A DNA stretch of 64,000 nucleotides from the NCBI GenBank assembly GCA_020342235.1, contig CP073218.1, forward strand, positions 248,001 to 312,000. The letters run 5' to 3'. This document shows, piece after piece, positions 10,129-18,829 of this stretch. Source of the stretch: Saccharomycopsis phalli (taxonomy: Eukaryota > Ascomycota > Saccharomycetes > Ascoideales > Saccharomycopsidaceae). The translations under genes and the position numbers were made by a program. Numbering within the stretch: position 1 is the first letter of the stretch; each line of letters opens with the position of its first letter. Under the pieces are notes generated by a model, which was not told where the DNA came from, made no database searches, and saw only the letters and a program-made list of their open reading frames with translations.

Positions 10129-13100
10129 GACCAGTATTACTACTTTATTTCAATTGGACTTACCGTATACATATATATTTATTTATTTATATATATATAC
10201 ACTCGCTTACTAAACTTGGTGTTTCGAGATCCATTTTTTGTGCATGCCATGCATGCAAGACCACCAAAGTTCTTTAAAAAGGAATCCTATTGTTGGTTTG
10301 CTCCGACTTAACGCACTAAATAGCACGCCGAAAAGTTTTTACGTTTTAGGTCCAGCCTGTCTATACCAACAAAGTTAACAATGGATAGCATCTGTTTCAA
10401 GTAACTAATCATTAATTCCATTTAACATTATTGATATGTTTAGGTTCAGTCATTGAAGATAAATCAGCACCAGTTTATGTTAGGCTGGGATTACAATACA
10501 TGCATATTGCGGCAAACTAAGTTCTTAGCAAGAACGCAATTAAGGACGGTGAACACTACTCTTGTGTTGCCATGAGAAATGTTTCATAAAAACGAAACCA
10601 TTGGCTTAATTTCTGAATATCAAGATCGTCCAACGGAATACTCCTCGGAAAAATTTTATGTAACATATCTTTATCAATGCTTTAGTGAACTCGCGTCCTT
10701 ACATTAGGTACATAAACTGGAGTCTGTATGCTTGTTCCCAACTTCAATGCGTTTGTTAATCAATGCATGCATTTCTGCGTTGTTCCAAATAATTATCTAC
10801 GATAACTTACCACTTTCCTGTATTTTTTTGTAATAAATATTGACCTATGACATGAAACTTTTCTATAATCTAAGAAAATTTTCATGATTATTGCTAAAGT
10901 ATTTTAATGATCTTTGTGTAAATCTACAACACACAACGTTTTTTGTTGATCTGCCATCCAGTTAATTTGTCTGAGACAGGTTAGACGTTGTAAACTGAAA
11001 TTCTAGAAAAAGAAGGACGATAATCGTTGGCTGACGTATCAGGTTCAAAAGCAGTCATTGAATTAAGTTAAAATTTAGACTAAAACTTTAGTACGCACCG
11101 ATGCTAAGTCTACATACACTATAATTCAGGACCTCACCCCTTTGAAGAGAAACAACGTGATTGAGGATAACATTAACACGGCCATATATGGTGTCTGTCT
11201 AAAGAATTGAGTCGGGATTCTTGTGAAACAAAAGTCCTATTTAAAAATAAACGAGTTTTATTAGTAATGGTGTTAATAAACGGTGATTAAGCATTCATTT
11301 ACTACAATAATGTATTCGACAGTAAAGGCAGGCGTCCAGTGTCGCAATGAGAGAACCACATGAACATTAACTCAATTCAAGGTCACTGGTCATCTCTTTT
11401 CCATTATTATTATTGCTACTCCGTGGATTGCTGATTCAGTCACCGATCGTATACAAAGGGCAACTCAATCCTCATACTGCTATGAATCCAGACGTGCATA
11501 ATAAAATTCCTAGTAGCAATTTAAACAATAGCAAGTGGCGAGGAGAACCGTTTCAAGTTTTAACTGAATTGTAATTGCTATGCATCATTGGAAAATGAAA
11601 GTCGCCCCTTCTCCGAATAAAAAGCATTTCTTAGAGTATCTACCATAGGTCACAAGATGATTTCTCAGCTCATACAGTGTTACAAACTTGGGTCAGTCAA
11701 GTGGAGCACGCACAGTTGTCCTACTAGTTTGGCGAGTGTAATAATTTTAGAGTGACAATCTATTATTCCAAAAATCACAAATGTGACAATAAAGTTTCTT
11801 GTCCTTTTTACAGAATTTACTAAAAGCTTCTGACTTTCTATTGTTACGTCTTGGCATCTTTCCTCCTATTGTTTCTTGACTCCTTCAGGAATTACCGCCA
11901 TTTCACGATAAACATCAGCTCAATAATATTTATTACTTATCTACAATGTTTGTTAATCGCTGTTTCCCTACCTGTGACTGGGCAGACATTCTTTTGAATT
12001 GATAAGCAAATATATCTCAGCTATTTTACCAACCCGTATTATAGTTGTTATATTACAGACATGATTTTATGGATCAATGTGTGTGGAATTTGCTCAGGCC
12101 AATTGAATGGCCACCCGGTTTCTTATACAGACAGTAGTTTTTCCGGTTCTATTACTAAAGTTGCATATCTTCGTTTGACCCTACCTCACATTGTTGTAAA
12201 CATTGTCGTACATTTGTTAGGTTTATTGCTGGATCTCGGAGTATATGATTATTGGTCTAGAATTTGAACATACCTTGAATGTTTGTCATCAAAGGAGCAC
12301 GTCCGTCATGTGCTACTTAGCAACACTGATACAGGTGACAGATTCAAAATAAGGCAGAAAGAACTCGCCAAGACAACTAAGGCACAATGCGAAACACTAG
12401 ACTAAGATAACTAAAAGATTTAAATGGAGTCTATTATATATAACAAAAAATAATTGCAGTCTGAGAACTGAAAATACAGTTTATATTCTCCAATATAATC
12501 AACTCCATGGATTTCACTATTGTAGCACTTGTACTCATCAATTAACAATGCAATATTGCTGAACTACAAAATATTTTTCGTATGTTAGTGGTTAATTTGA
12601 ATCCCATTTTTTTGCTATCTTTTCCTCGATAGTCTTCTTTATATAAGTTATTCTTAGGACATTCAACACCCGATCTATCCAAATATCCTATATATACGGA
12701 TCTCTTACTTACTCAGGTCTTCTATATAAAAATGATAATAAAAATAAAAATAAACTGTAATCTTTGCATTTGACTATACATTGTCTCTCAAAACACGGTG
12801 ACTTTACAAATATACTTTCAATTGAGAAAGTCCCAAGGCAGCAGAGCTGATGAGAAAACCCTTTAGCAGGTCACTTGGCGCTATCTAAAGTTTAAAAATT
12901 CGATGAGTGCGGCGTTTCCGAGTCATAACATTTGATATGGAATGTATGAAGCCTGGTATCTCTGCTTGGATCAAAATTTCCATATCTCGTGTGTTGGGTG
13001 CACTATGCGCCATCATGGTTTGACAGAACTCAATGAGTTTGGACTGATTTATGATCAGAAAACAACCTTATGAGTGCATTGCTTATACTGGAAGAGTCAA

Positions 13101-13539
13101 GCATTTTGTTTATTCGCGAGAGGATTCGTTGGCCTAGGAGCTCTGGACATTTAAGACCGTGAATAATGGTGGGAGAAATAATCCTACATCTCTGACATTT
13201 CTGGTCTTCGCTACCAAAAATCTTTAGATGCTTATTGCCCGTAAGACCAATTCTACCGAGAAATTGAGCTGAGGATTGCCTTATTACTCAGAAAAGCTCG
13301 AATATCCTTGATTACACCTGTCATTTCACTCCCATATTCTTCCCATAGTGGGGTAATATCCTTAATTTAAACACATATATTTATTCTAAAGTAGCATGTA
13401 TCAATTCGCTACAATTCTTGCTGAATTTCTTGTGCCGATCATCTAAAAAGTGGATCACCATGCCCTTAATCTCAAATATTACCCGTCGGTTGAATACATG
13501 AAGTTCTGATACTCTATTTTCGTTCCACCAAAATATACA
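10129..13539. other. 3.4-kb gene-free region upstream of the MFS gene
   Basis: The longest stretch of the window without a gene. All open frames are short, the longest on the plus strand being 68 codons at 12061-12267, with no recognisable domain. The proximal end holds an AT-run (10161-10201) that could be the MFS TATA region and a CATGC-rich palindromic patch (about 10241-10258). The right end runs into tRNA-Lys. Composition is uneven, with a very AT-rich part around 10810-10930. I saw no long direct or inverted repeat by eye. It could be a long regulatory region, a decayed locus or a centromere. Confidence 0.5.
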
Positions 13540-13612
13540 GCCTAGTTAGCACAATCGGTAGTGCATTCGACTCTTAATCGAAAGGTTGCGGGTTCGAGCC
13601 CCGCATTGGGCT
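13540..13612 (+). tRNA. tK(CUU): tRNA-Lys, anticodon CTT, no intron
   Basis: A 73-nt cloverleaf. The acceptor arm GCCTAGT pairs with ATTGGGC (with G-U pairs) and T is the discriminator. The D-arm contains the A-box-like TTAGCACAATCGG. The anticodon arm TTCGA/TCGAA encloses loop CTCTTAA, with anticodon CTT at 13573-13575. The T-arm and B box read GGTTCGAGCCCC. It reads AAG codons. No intron separates the anticodon from the stem. A T-rich run follows directly. Confidence 0.97.
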
Positions 13613-13621
13613 TTTCTTTTT
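13613..13621 (+). terminator. RNA polymerase III T-run terminator of tRNA-Lys
   Basis: The tRNA 3' end is followed at once by TTT, one C, and TTTTT, a normal Pol III termination signal. Confidence 0.85.
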
Positions 13622-13792
13622 GTTGCTTGTGCAGCAAGCATTTTTAGAAAAGCAGGTAAAGTTTTTAGTTTTTTGCTACAGGGAGGTAATAATATTATTA
13701 TACATTAAATGATCTTTGATTTTTCCTAAAAGGTTTGATATAATACAAAAATGGTATGCAAAAGTCCTGGGGAATTGAAAATATTGTAGTGC

Positions 13793-15088
13793 TTAATTAG
13801 AGACTTGACTCACTTCAACATCAAATCCACATCTCAAGCACTTGAGGTCCTCACCAGTATCTTGCGATTTACTTTTGATGAGGTTGAACTCGCTCTTTGC
13901 CGGAATTCTAAGGCAGTCATTGTTCAAACATCTGGCGTTCGTCTTTTTATATCGAAGTCCACATGAATTGCAAAGTTGACCACCGGAGGACGACCACGAA
14001 GGTCTCCAGCAAGGGGATTGGCTAGAGCCACAAGACATACAAGTTCTTTTTGAATTACTTGCCTTGACAATTTTCTTTGGTGTTTTGTCTGGGGAGCTAA
14101 CTGGATATTCGACGTGTTCTGGGCTATGAATTTCATTTGACTTGAACGCAATAAGAGGAGGTGAGAGTTTTGCTGGCATATTGGTGGTGTTTAAGCCGTC
14201 ATCATTAAGAATGTTGTCCGAAGTCCCGTTTTCTGAGAAAACCGAATTGCTTGATTCCATAGAAGATGTAGAAATGGAACGTCTGTCGGATGGTTTGGAT
14301 ATTATGGATGAAGTTATGATTGGTGAAGCCACCAGTGATGCTGGGAACGATTTGTGGTCAAATAGCTCGTTGATTGAAGGTAGTCTGATGGCGGAGTTGA
14401 TGCAACGTTCGTTATTTTTTGGAATGATAAGTGGAGGCATTGACGACGAGCCATTGTTTTTATTTATAAACTGCTTGAGGCTGCTGTCAGTGTGGACGTC
14501 TTTGAATTTTTTGGATATTTTCAGGTTAAATTCAGGCTTGTGAACCAAGTATTGATTGATCTTGTCCTTAATGGAGCCATTGGAGCTGGTTGAAAATTCT
14601 GGCTCCAGTGGAGCTAGCTTGGAATATTTTAAAAAGTTCTTGAACTCTGAATATTTGGTTGGGTTTTTGAGCAAGAGCCACTTCTCAAAGTTCTTTCGCC
14701 AGTTAATATAGAAGGCCTCAGGCTCCTTTTCAGGGCCAAGAGTTTGCTCGTTATATTCGTCTTCAGGACATGCCGTATTTCTGTGAGAGTTGATGTCCCA
14801 TGCATATTCATTATTTTGGCATATCTTGCTAAGGCTGGTAGGAAGAGTGTCAAGGTAATTGAGAGAACAGTCAGTGATAGAGCCCACGGAACTAGCTGAT
14901 AATCTGATGGATTCAGTCGCGTTAGGAGAGGCTAAGGGAGAGTTTAGCTTCCGTTTCTTAAGCAATCGGAACTCGTCGTATTCCAACAAACGTTTGTTGG
15001 ATTCATTGTATAATTGGCCAGTGGAAGATTCGGAAGTCTGCCTGTTGTGCGAGGTTCTGATATTGGAGGAAGGCATGTAGCAAGTCAT
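13793..15088 (-). CDS. ASH1: GATA-type zinc-finger transcription factor, Ash1-like
   Basis: DNA-binding repressor. The first in-frame ATG is at 15086-15088, giving 431 residues; the frame stays open a little upstream but without another ATG before a stop. The C-terminus carries a Cys4 finger, [16 protein letters not shown] then [16 protein letters not shown], followed by a second Cys-rich stretch ([14 protein letters not shown] and LKCLRCGF). This extended finger, rather than a plain GATA finger, matches Ash1 as I remember it. In S. cerevisiae Ash1 is made from bud-localised mRNA and represses HO in daughters; in C. albicans it acts in daughter and hyphal tip cells. The rest is Ser/Asn-rich and probably disordered. 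Another GATA factor is less likely. Confidence 0.78.
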   Translation of the reverse strand: MTCYMPSSNIRTSHNRQTSESSTGQLYNESNKRLLEYDEFRLLKKRKLNSPLASPNATESIRLSASSVGSITDCSLNYLDTLPTSLSKICQNNEYAWDINSHRNTACPEDEYNEQTLGPEKEPEAFYINWRKNFEKWLLLKNPTKYSEFKNFLKYSKLAPLEPEFSTSSNGSIKDKINQYLVHKPEFNLKISKKFKDVHTDSSLKQFINKNNGSSSMPPLIIPKNNERCINSAIRLPSINELFDHKSFPASLVASPIITSSIISKPSDRRSISTSSMESSNSVFSENGTSDNILNDDGLNTTNMPAKLSPPLIAFKSNEIHSPEHVEYPVSSPDKTPKKIVKASNSKRTCMSCGSSQSPCWRPSWSSSGGQLCNSCGLRYKKTNARCLNNDCLRIPAKSEFNLIKSKSQDTGEDLKCLRCGFDVEVSQVSN

Positions 15089-15560
15089 TTGAGTTTTTGG
15101 AACGTTGGTTGATTGAATCCTTGTTTGGAACACAGAATTGAAGGGATTAATATTATTTTTCTTTTTTTTGATTCAGTGGAATGAATGGATGATAGGAAAT
15201 CTCAATGTATAAAAATTGATAGAGTTGATGTGTGTTTGTTTAAAGAAAGTTGACGGATTGATGATAGTTCAGGTCAGATCAGGTTGAGCAGGCAACTGGT
15301 TGAGATTAAATACAAGATTAACTAGGGGCAGGAATACTACAGAAATAGCAACACAGGACACTAAGTCATATTTGATCTGTCAGTGAATGTCCTATTGTAG
15401 AAGTTTCTTTACCCTTTGGGAACTAATTAATTACTGGGCTGGTCGTCTGGACGCTGCTTCAGGTTACGAGCACGCGTTTTGGATGCCAGTTTCAGACAAT
15501 TTTTTTCGGTGGGCGGGCAGAATTTCAACTGGCTGGGCTATACAATTATAGTGGGTGAAT
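15089..15560. other. Divergent promoter region of the ASH1-like gene and the small unknown gene
   Basis: 472 bp containing the 5' flanks of two divergent genes. A poly-purine/poly-pyrimidine run lies at about 15160-15170. No ORF or RNA gene was supported. Confidence 0.55.
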
Positions 15561-16055
15561 ATGTCTTCAGATTATACAGTTAAAAATATTGTGGAGACTG
15601 TATTATCCTCTCTTGATGAAAAGCCAAATGACCCCAACTATGTGGCCATTAAGCAGTTGAACTCTAACTTGGTGAAGATTCTAATCAATTCCAGCCCGCT
15701 AGCTAGCAAGGAACAGCTTACAGAATACTGGGTTAAATTGCCACTTACCCAGCATAGATTGCAATTATATGACTATCACAGTGTACCAGGAATAAATTTG
15801 ATTAATATACTATTAAGTGGCAAGGTGAGGTTTGATGAGGGCGGAAGAAATCGATTAAATGAGTCGGCGGACTTGGTTCCCCAGACCAATCCTAATGCAG
15901 TTGTGCGCCCCATTTGGGGAAGTTGGTTTGGCTTTACGATAAATATGGTTGTTGACAGCACCAAAGTAAGCAACAATAGCCTACAGCAGGAGTACATCAG
16001 CAGCTTTGACTACAAGATCAACTACATCCCTTCTGATAGTGTTATCAGCGTATGA
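15561..16055 (+). CDS. Small protein of unknown function, 164 aa
   Basis: I do not recognise this protein. The likely start is the ATG at 15561 (MSSDYTVKN); the frame extends two codons upstream without another ATG. It is mixed alpha/beta in composition, with no signal peptide, membrane segment, Cys motif or low complexity, and reads like a folded domain. The stretch AVVRPIWGSWFGFTINMVV near residue 120 is the most distinctive part. It ends 84 bp before the end of the convergent Sur7-like gene. It has an unbiased, gene-like composition and no competing long frame on the other strand. It could be a lineage-specific gene or a diverged copy of a known small protein. Confidence 0.7.
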   Translation: MSSDYTVKNIVETVLSSLDEKPNDPNYVAIKQLNSNLVKILINSSPLASKEQLTEYWVKLPLTQHRLQLYDYHSVPGINLINILLSGKVRFDEGGRNRLNESADLVPQTNPNAVVRPIWGSWFGFTINMVVDSTKVSNNSLQQEYISSFDYKINYIPSDSVISV

Positions 16056-16139
16056 CTGGTATATGAATAAACGAATTGATTATAATAGATGTAAGGTTTA
16101 TATGCATTGAATGTTTGACGTGTATCACTGACCAAAAGG

Positions 16140-17012
16140 TTAGTATTTTTCTTCATCAAAATGTTCGCCGCTTGGCACGGCAGCAGTACTGCCAAAGCAT
16201 ATGGAAAGAAACCAGCCACCAGTGGACAACAAACCAGCCAAAACACTACCCCAAATGAGGCCGTAAAATTGCGGATCAAAGTGGGGCGTAATACCGATTT
16301 GCGCCAAGTCGCTATTGAGTCTGTTGATTAATGTCTGGTACAACCCAGTAGCACCACCAGCTGCCAAGAGAGCAGCGGCAGTACCTATTAGCCCCAAGAT
16401 AAACGACCCAAGCGAGAACAACTTTGACTTGTAAGCGATTAAGTTGTTGAGGAGCTGCAAAGCAAATGCGCCGATGGCAATGAAAGAACAGATGAAGATT
16501 AATTTGCTGACACTGGTGATGGTTGATCCATAGCTGGTGAATGATGCTGGCAATGCAATAGACAAGACCCGCTTTGACCCAAGTAACTGGTACACTGTAT
16601 TTGAGTACTGGGTGTTGTTCAAAGCCTGCTGAAAGAATGTGGCTGGGTCAAAGCTGTACAAGGCCTTTGGCTTTGTACACAATTGATAAGACAAGTCGTT
16701 CTTGCCAGAATCCAATGACTGACAGTTGCCCCAATAAGTAATAGTATAGGTGTTTGCCATTCCAAAATCAGACGGTCTGAACACAATCGATTTTGCAGCA
16801 GAAGCCAACACGCTTCGGTCTCTGGGGTTCGATACTAAGCTGGAAATATCAAATCTGTTGCCAAAGTCGAATCGGAGAAAGTGAACCGCATTGAGCGGCT
16901 TCGACTTGTTATTGATTGAACTGAGAACAGCAAAGAGCATAAGAGCCAATGCTGCTATCGACCCAAGGTACGAACTAAACGTCAATAATTTTCTGAAATT
17001 TCCAATAGGCAT
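16140..17012 (-). CDS. Sur7/PalI-family four-TM plasma membrane protein
   Basis: 290 residues from the ATG at 17010-17012. One membrane segment lies near the N-terminus (about 8-32), then a long extracellular loop carrying the family Cys pattern (YWGNCQSLDSG then YQLCTK), then three membrane segments in the C-terminal half and a short acidic cytosolic tail. This topology, with a large first loop containing a W-x-x-C motif, is typical of the Sur7/Rim9/PalI superfamily (Sur7, Fmp45, Pun1, Ina1). Members sit in eisosome/MCC plasma-membrane domains or in pH sensing. It resembles the Ina1/YLR413W branch more than Sur7 itself, but that is a weak judgement. Confidence 0.75.
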   Translation of the reverse strand: MPIGNFRKLLTFSSYLGSIAALALMLFAVLSSINNKSKPLNAVHFLRFDFGNRFDISSLVSNPRDRSVLASAAKSIVFRPSDFGMANTYTITYWGNCQSLDSGKNDLSYQLCTKPKALYSFDPATFFQQALNNTQYSNTVYQLLGSKRVLSIALPASFTSYGSTITSVSKLIFICSFIAIGAFALQLLNNLIAYKSKLFSLGSFILGLIGTAAALLAAGGATGLYQTLINRLNSDLAQIGITPHFDPQFYGLIWGSVLAGLLSTGGWFLSICFGSTAAVPSGEHFDEEKY

Positions 17013-18251
17013 AATGAAAATAGTAAAACAGCAACGCAAAATTGGCAGTTTTCGTTGCTTATATGCTTCATGGAAAGCAATTTATTAGACGGGCCCACAT
17101 GTTGGGGTCGTCTAATGGATGCAACTCCTGCATATACATGCTTCTGAGAAGGGTGATTGACGCTGAGGAGCAGGTTTTTGATTGGGATAATAAAGTGATA
17201 AATTGTGGATAATAACTTGTAGTGATGCACCATTCAACTTGATGACTTAATCACTGAAACGTTAGCCGCACGGCTTGACGTTACAGACTCGGTGATCGTA
17301 TCATGCAAGGCTCTAGTGTTGTTGGTAGTGGTACTTTTCCAAGACCATTCTCAGAAGAATATCAAGTTTTCAAATGTGAATAATACCTATTTCACAGGAA
17401 ACTCAAAACGCTTACCATTACCTGGCTCCCCGAGTCCACATCTGCCGTACCCCTACTGTTTCAGCGTCAATGTGTGCCCACATATCCTGTTTCTTTAAGG
17501 TTTGACTTGTTAGTCATGGTGATAATTCAATTTCACAATTTCTCTTTGGAGATTTTCCGAGAAAGCTTAAGTTGGAAAATTTTTTATAGAATTTCTATTT
17601 CCTAAATGAATAACGGGGTCATTGTTTGATTTGATGAAGAAAATAGTTGCCTACTCAGCAGTATAGTATCATAGCGCGAAGTTCTCAACTCCTGTTTCAT
17701 TACTGTCCGGGTGGATCTCAATGGTTTCTCTCTGATTCAAACCAATGTGAATGACAAGTCACTAAGAAAGAAGCCTTGTCCACCGAGTACCTTTGTGCCT
17801 AATATTATCGACAAACACCAAAATGTGTCCCTAAATGTTGTGATAGCATTGTATACGGTGATGGACGAAATACTGATTTGCTAGCTATGTTTATACAATT
17901 TGGTAGTGTTGGTGGTAGTTATTGGTTCCTATTCTGTATTTGATGTCTGGTACTTTTCCTTTTTCATCCGATTATAAGGGTGTAACAAATTCATATTATG
18001 TGCTGTAAACATGCACTATTCACTCTATTAATAATTGTACTGGCCTGAAAGTTGAGCTATTTAATTTTATATATTGATTGGAATTGTACGATTTAATTCA
18101 GGGGTAGCTGAGGATCACCCTTGATCTTGATATTTTGAGCTGCGCCTCCATTGTAAGAACACCATATACAAAACAGTTAATTGGCGAATGCAATACAGTA
18201 TAATAATTCAAATCATTTGAACCATTAGCTATTCTAACTTCACTCTCCGTC
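17013..18251. other. 1.2-kb intergenic region upstream of the Sur7-like gene
   Basis: Flanked by the 5' end of the Sur7-like gene and the putative small secreted peptide. Open frames are short (68 codons at most) and show no domain. No tRNA or long repeat was seen. Confidence 0.5.
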
Positions 18252-18452
18252 ATGGCTCTGTTCTCCATTGTTTTTTTTTTGATTGTGTCGTCTCTATTAG
18301 GTGCCTATGCAATATTCTGCTACTACATATCCAAGAAGGACTTGAACTGTAAAGTAATCCATTATCATAGATCCGAAATACAACGCAAGTGTTCTATTAC
18401 AGGAGCTAGGATAGATAGAAGTGTTCAACCAATTGATGCCAGTTTTTGTTGA
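18252..18452 (+). CDS. Possible small secreted or membrane peptide, 66 aa
   Basis: An ATG-initiated frame encodes a strongly hydrophobic N-terminus (MALFSIVFFLIVSSLLGAYA) that reads as a signal peptide or single membrane anchor. The remaining about 46 residues are basic and contain four Cys (after IF, LN, RK and at the C-terminal SFC). No homologue is recognised. A second small frame (18500-18757) follows in a different phase and could be an exon or chance. The whole stretch may be non-coding 5' flank of the wall protein at 18830, so confidence is low. Confidence 0.3.
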   Translation: MALFSIVFFLIVSSLLGAYAIFCYYISKKDLNCKVIHYHRSEIQRKCSITGARIDRSVQPIDASFC

Positions 18453-18829
18453 TCCCTGTCGCTCTCGTTACAGCTTCAAGCGTATAAATATATGTATCAA
18501 TGCCATTACAAATTCTCAAGTTATTCCCATCGAAAAATACCAATGCATGTCTGTTTCCACTCTCAGCCAAACTTCAGTCTGGTAACTTCTTAGCCGTTGA
18601 TTTTGAAGCGGGACTGCATGAAAAAATAACTGAATCGTCTTCCATGGATTATCGAGCCGTACATTCCCAAGAACCGCACGAGGCAATACTCGAAAATCAA
18701 AGTGCTAATGGTGCATTTTCGATCAAGCTCAGATATTTGCCATTTGTTTTCAGATAATGGCACTATGGCCTAAAAATAGATACTGCCTATATATATACTC
18801 AACATGCCCTGAGGTCTAGTAAAGTATCG

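Noticed and set aside
12061-12267. 68-codon hydrophobic frame in the 3.4-kb gap
   Set aside because: Short, isolated and without family features; expected by chance in 3.4 kb.
18500-18757. 85-codon plus-strand frame after the possible secreted peptide
   Set aside because: No signal, domain or convincing splice sites joining it to the preceding frame; it lies in the adhesin 5' flank.
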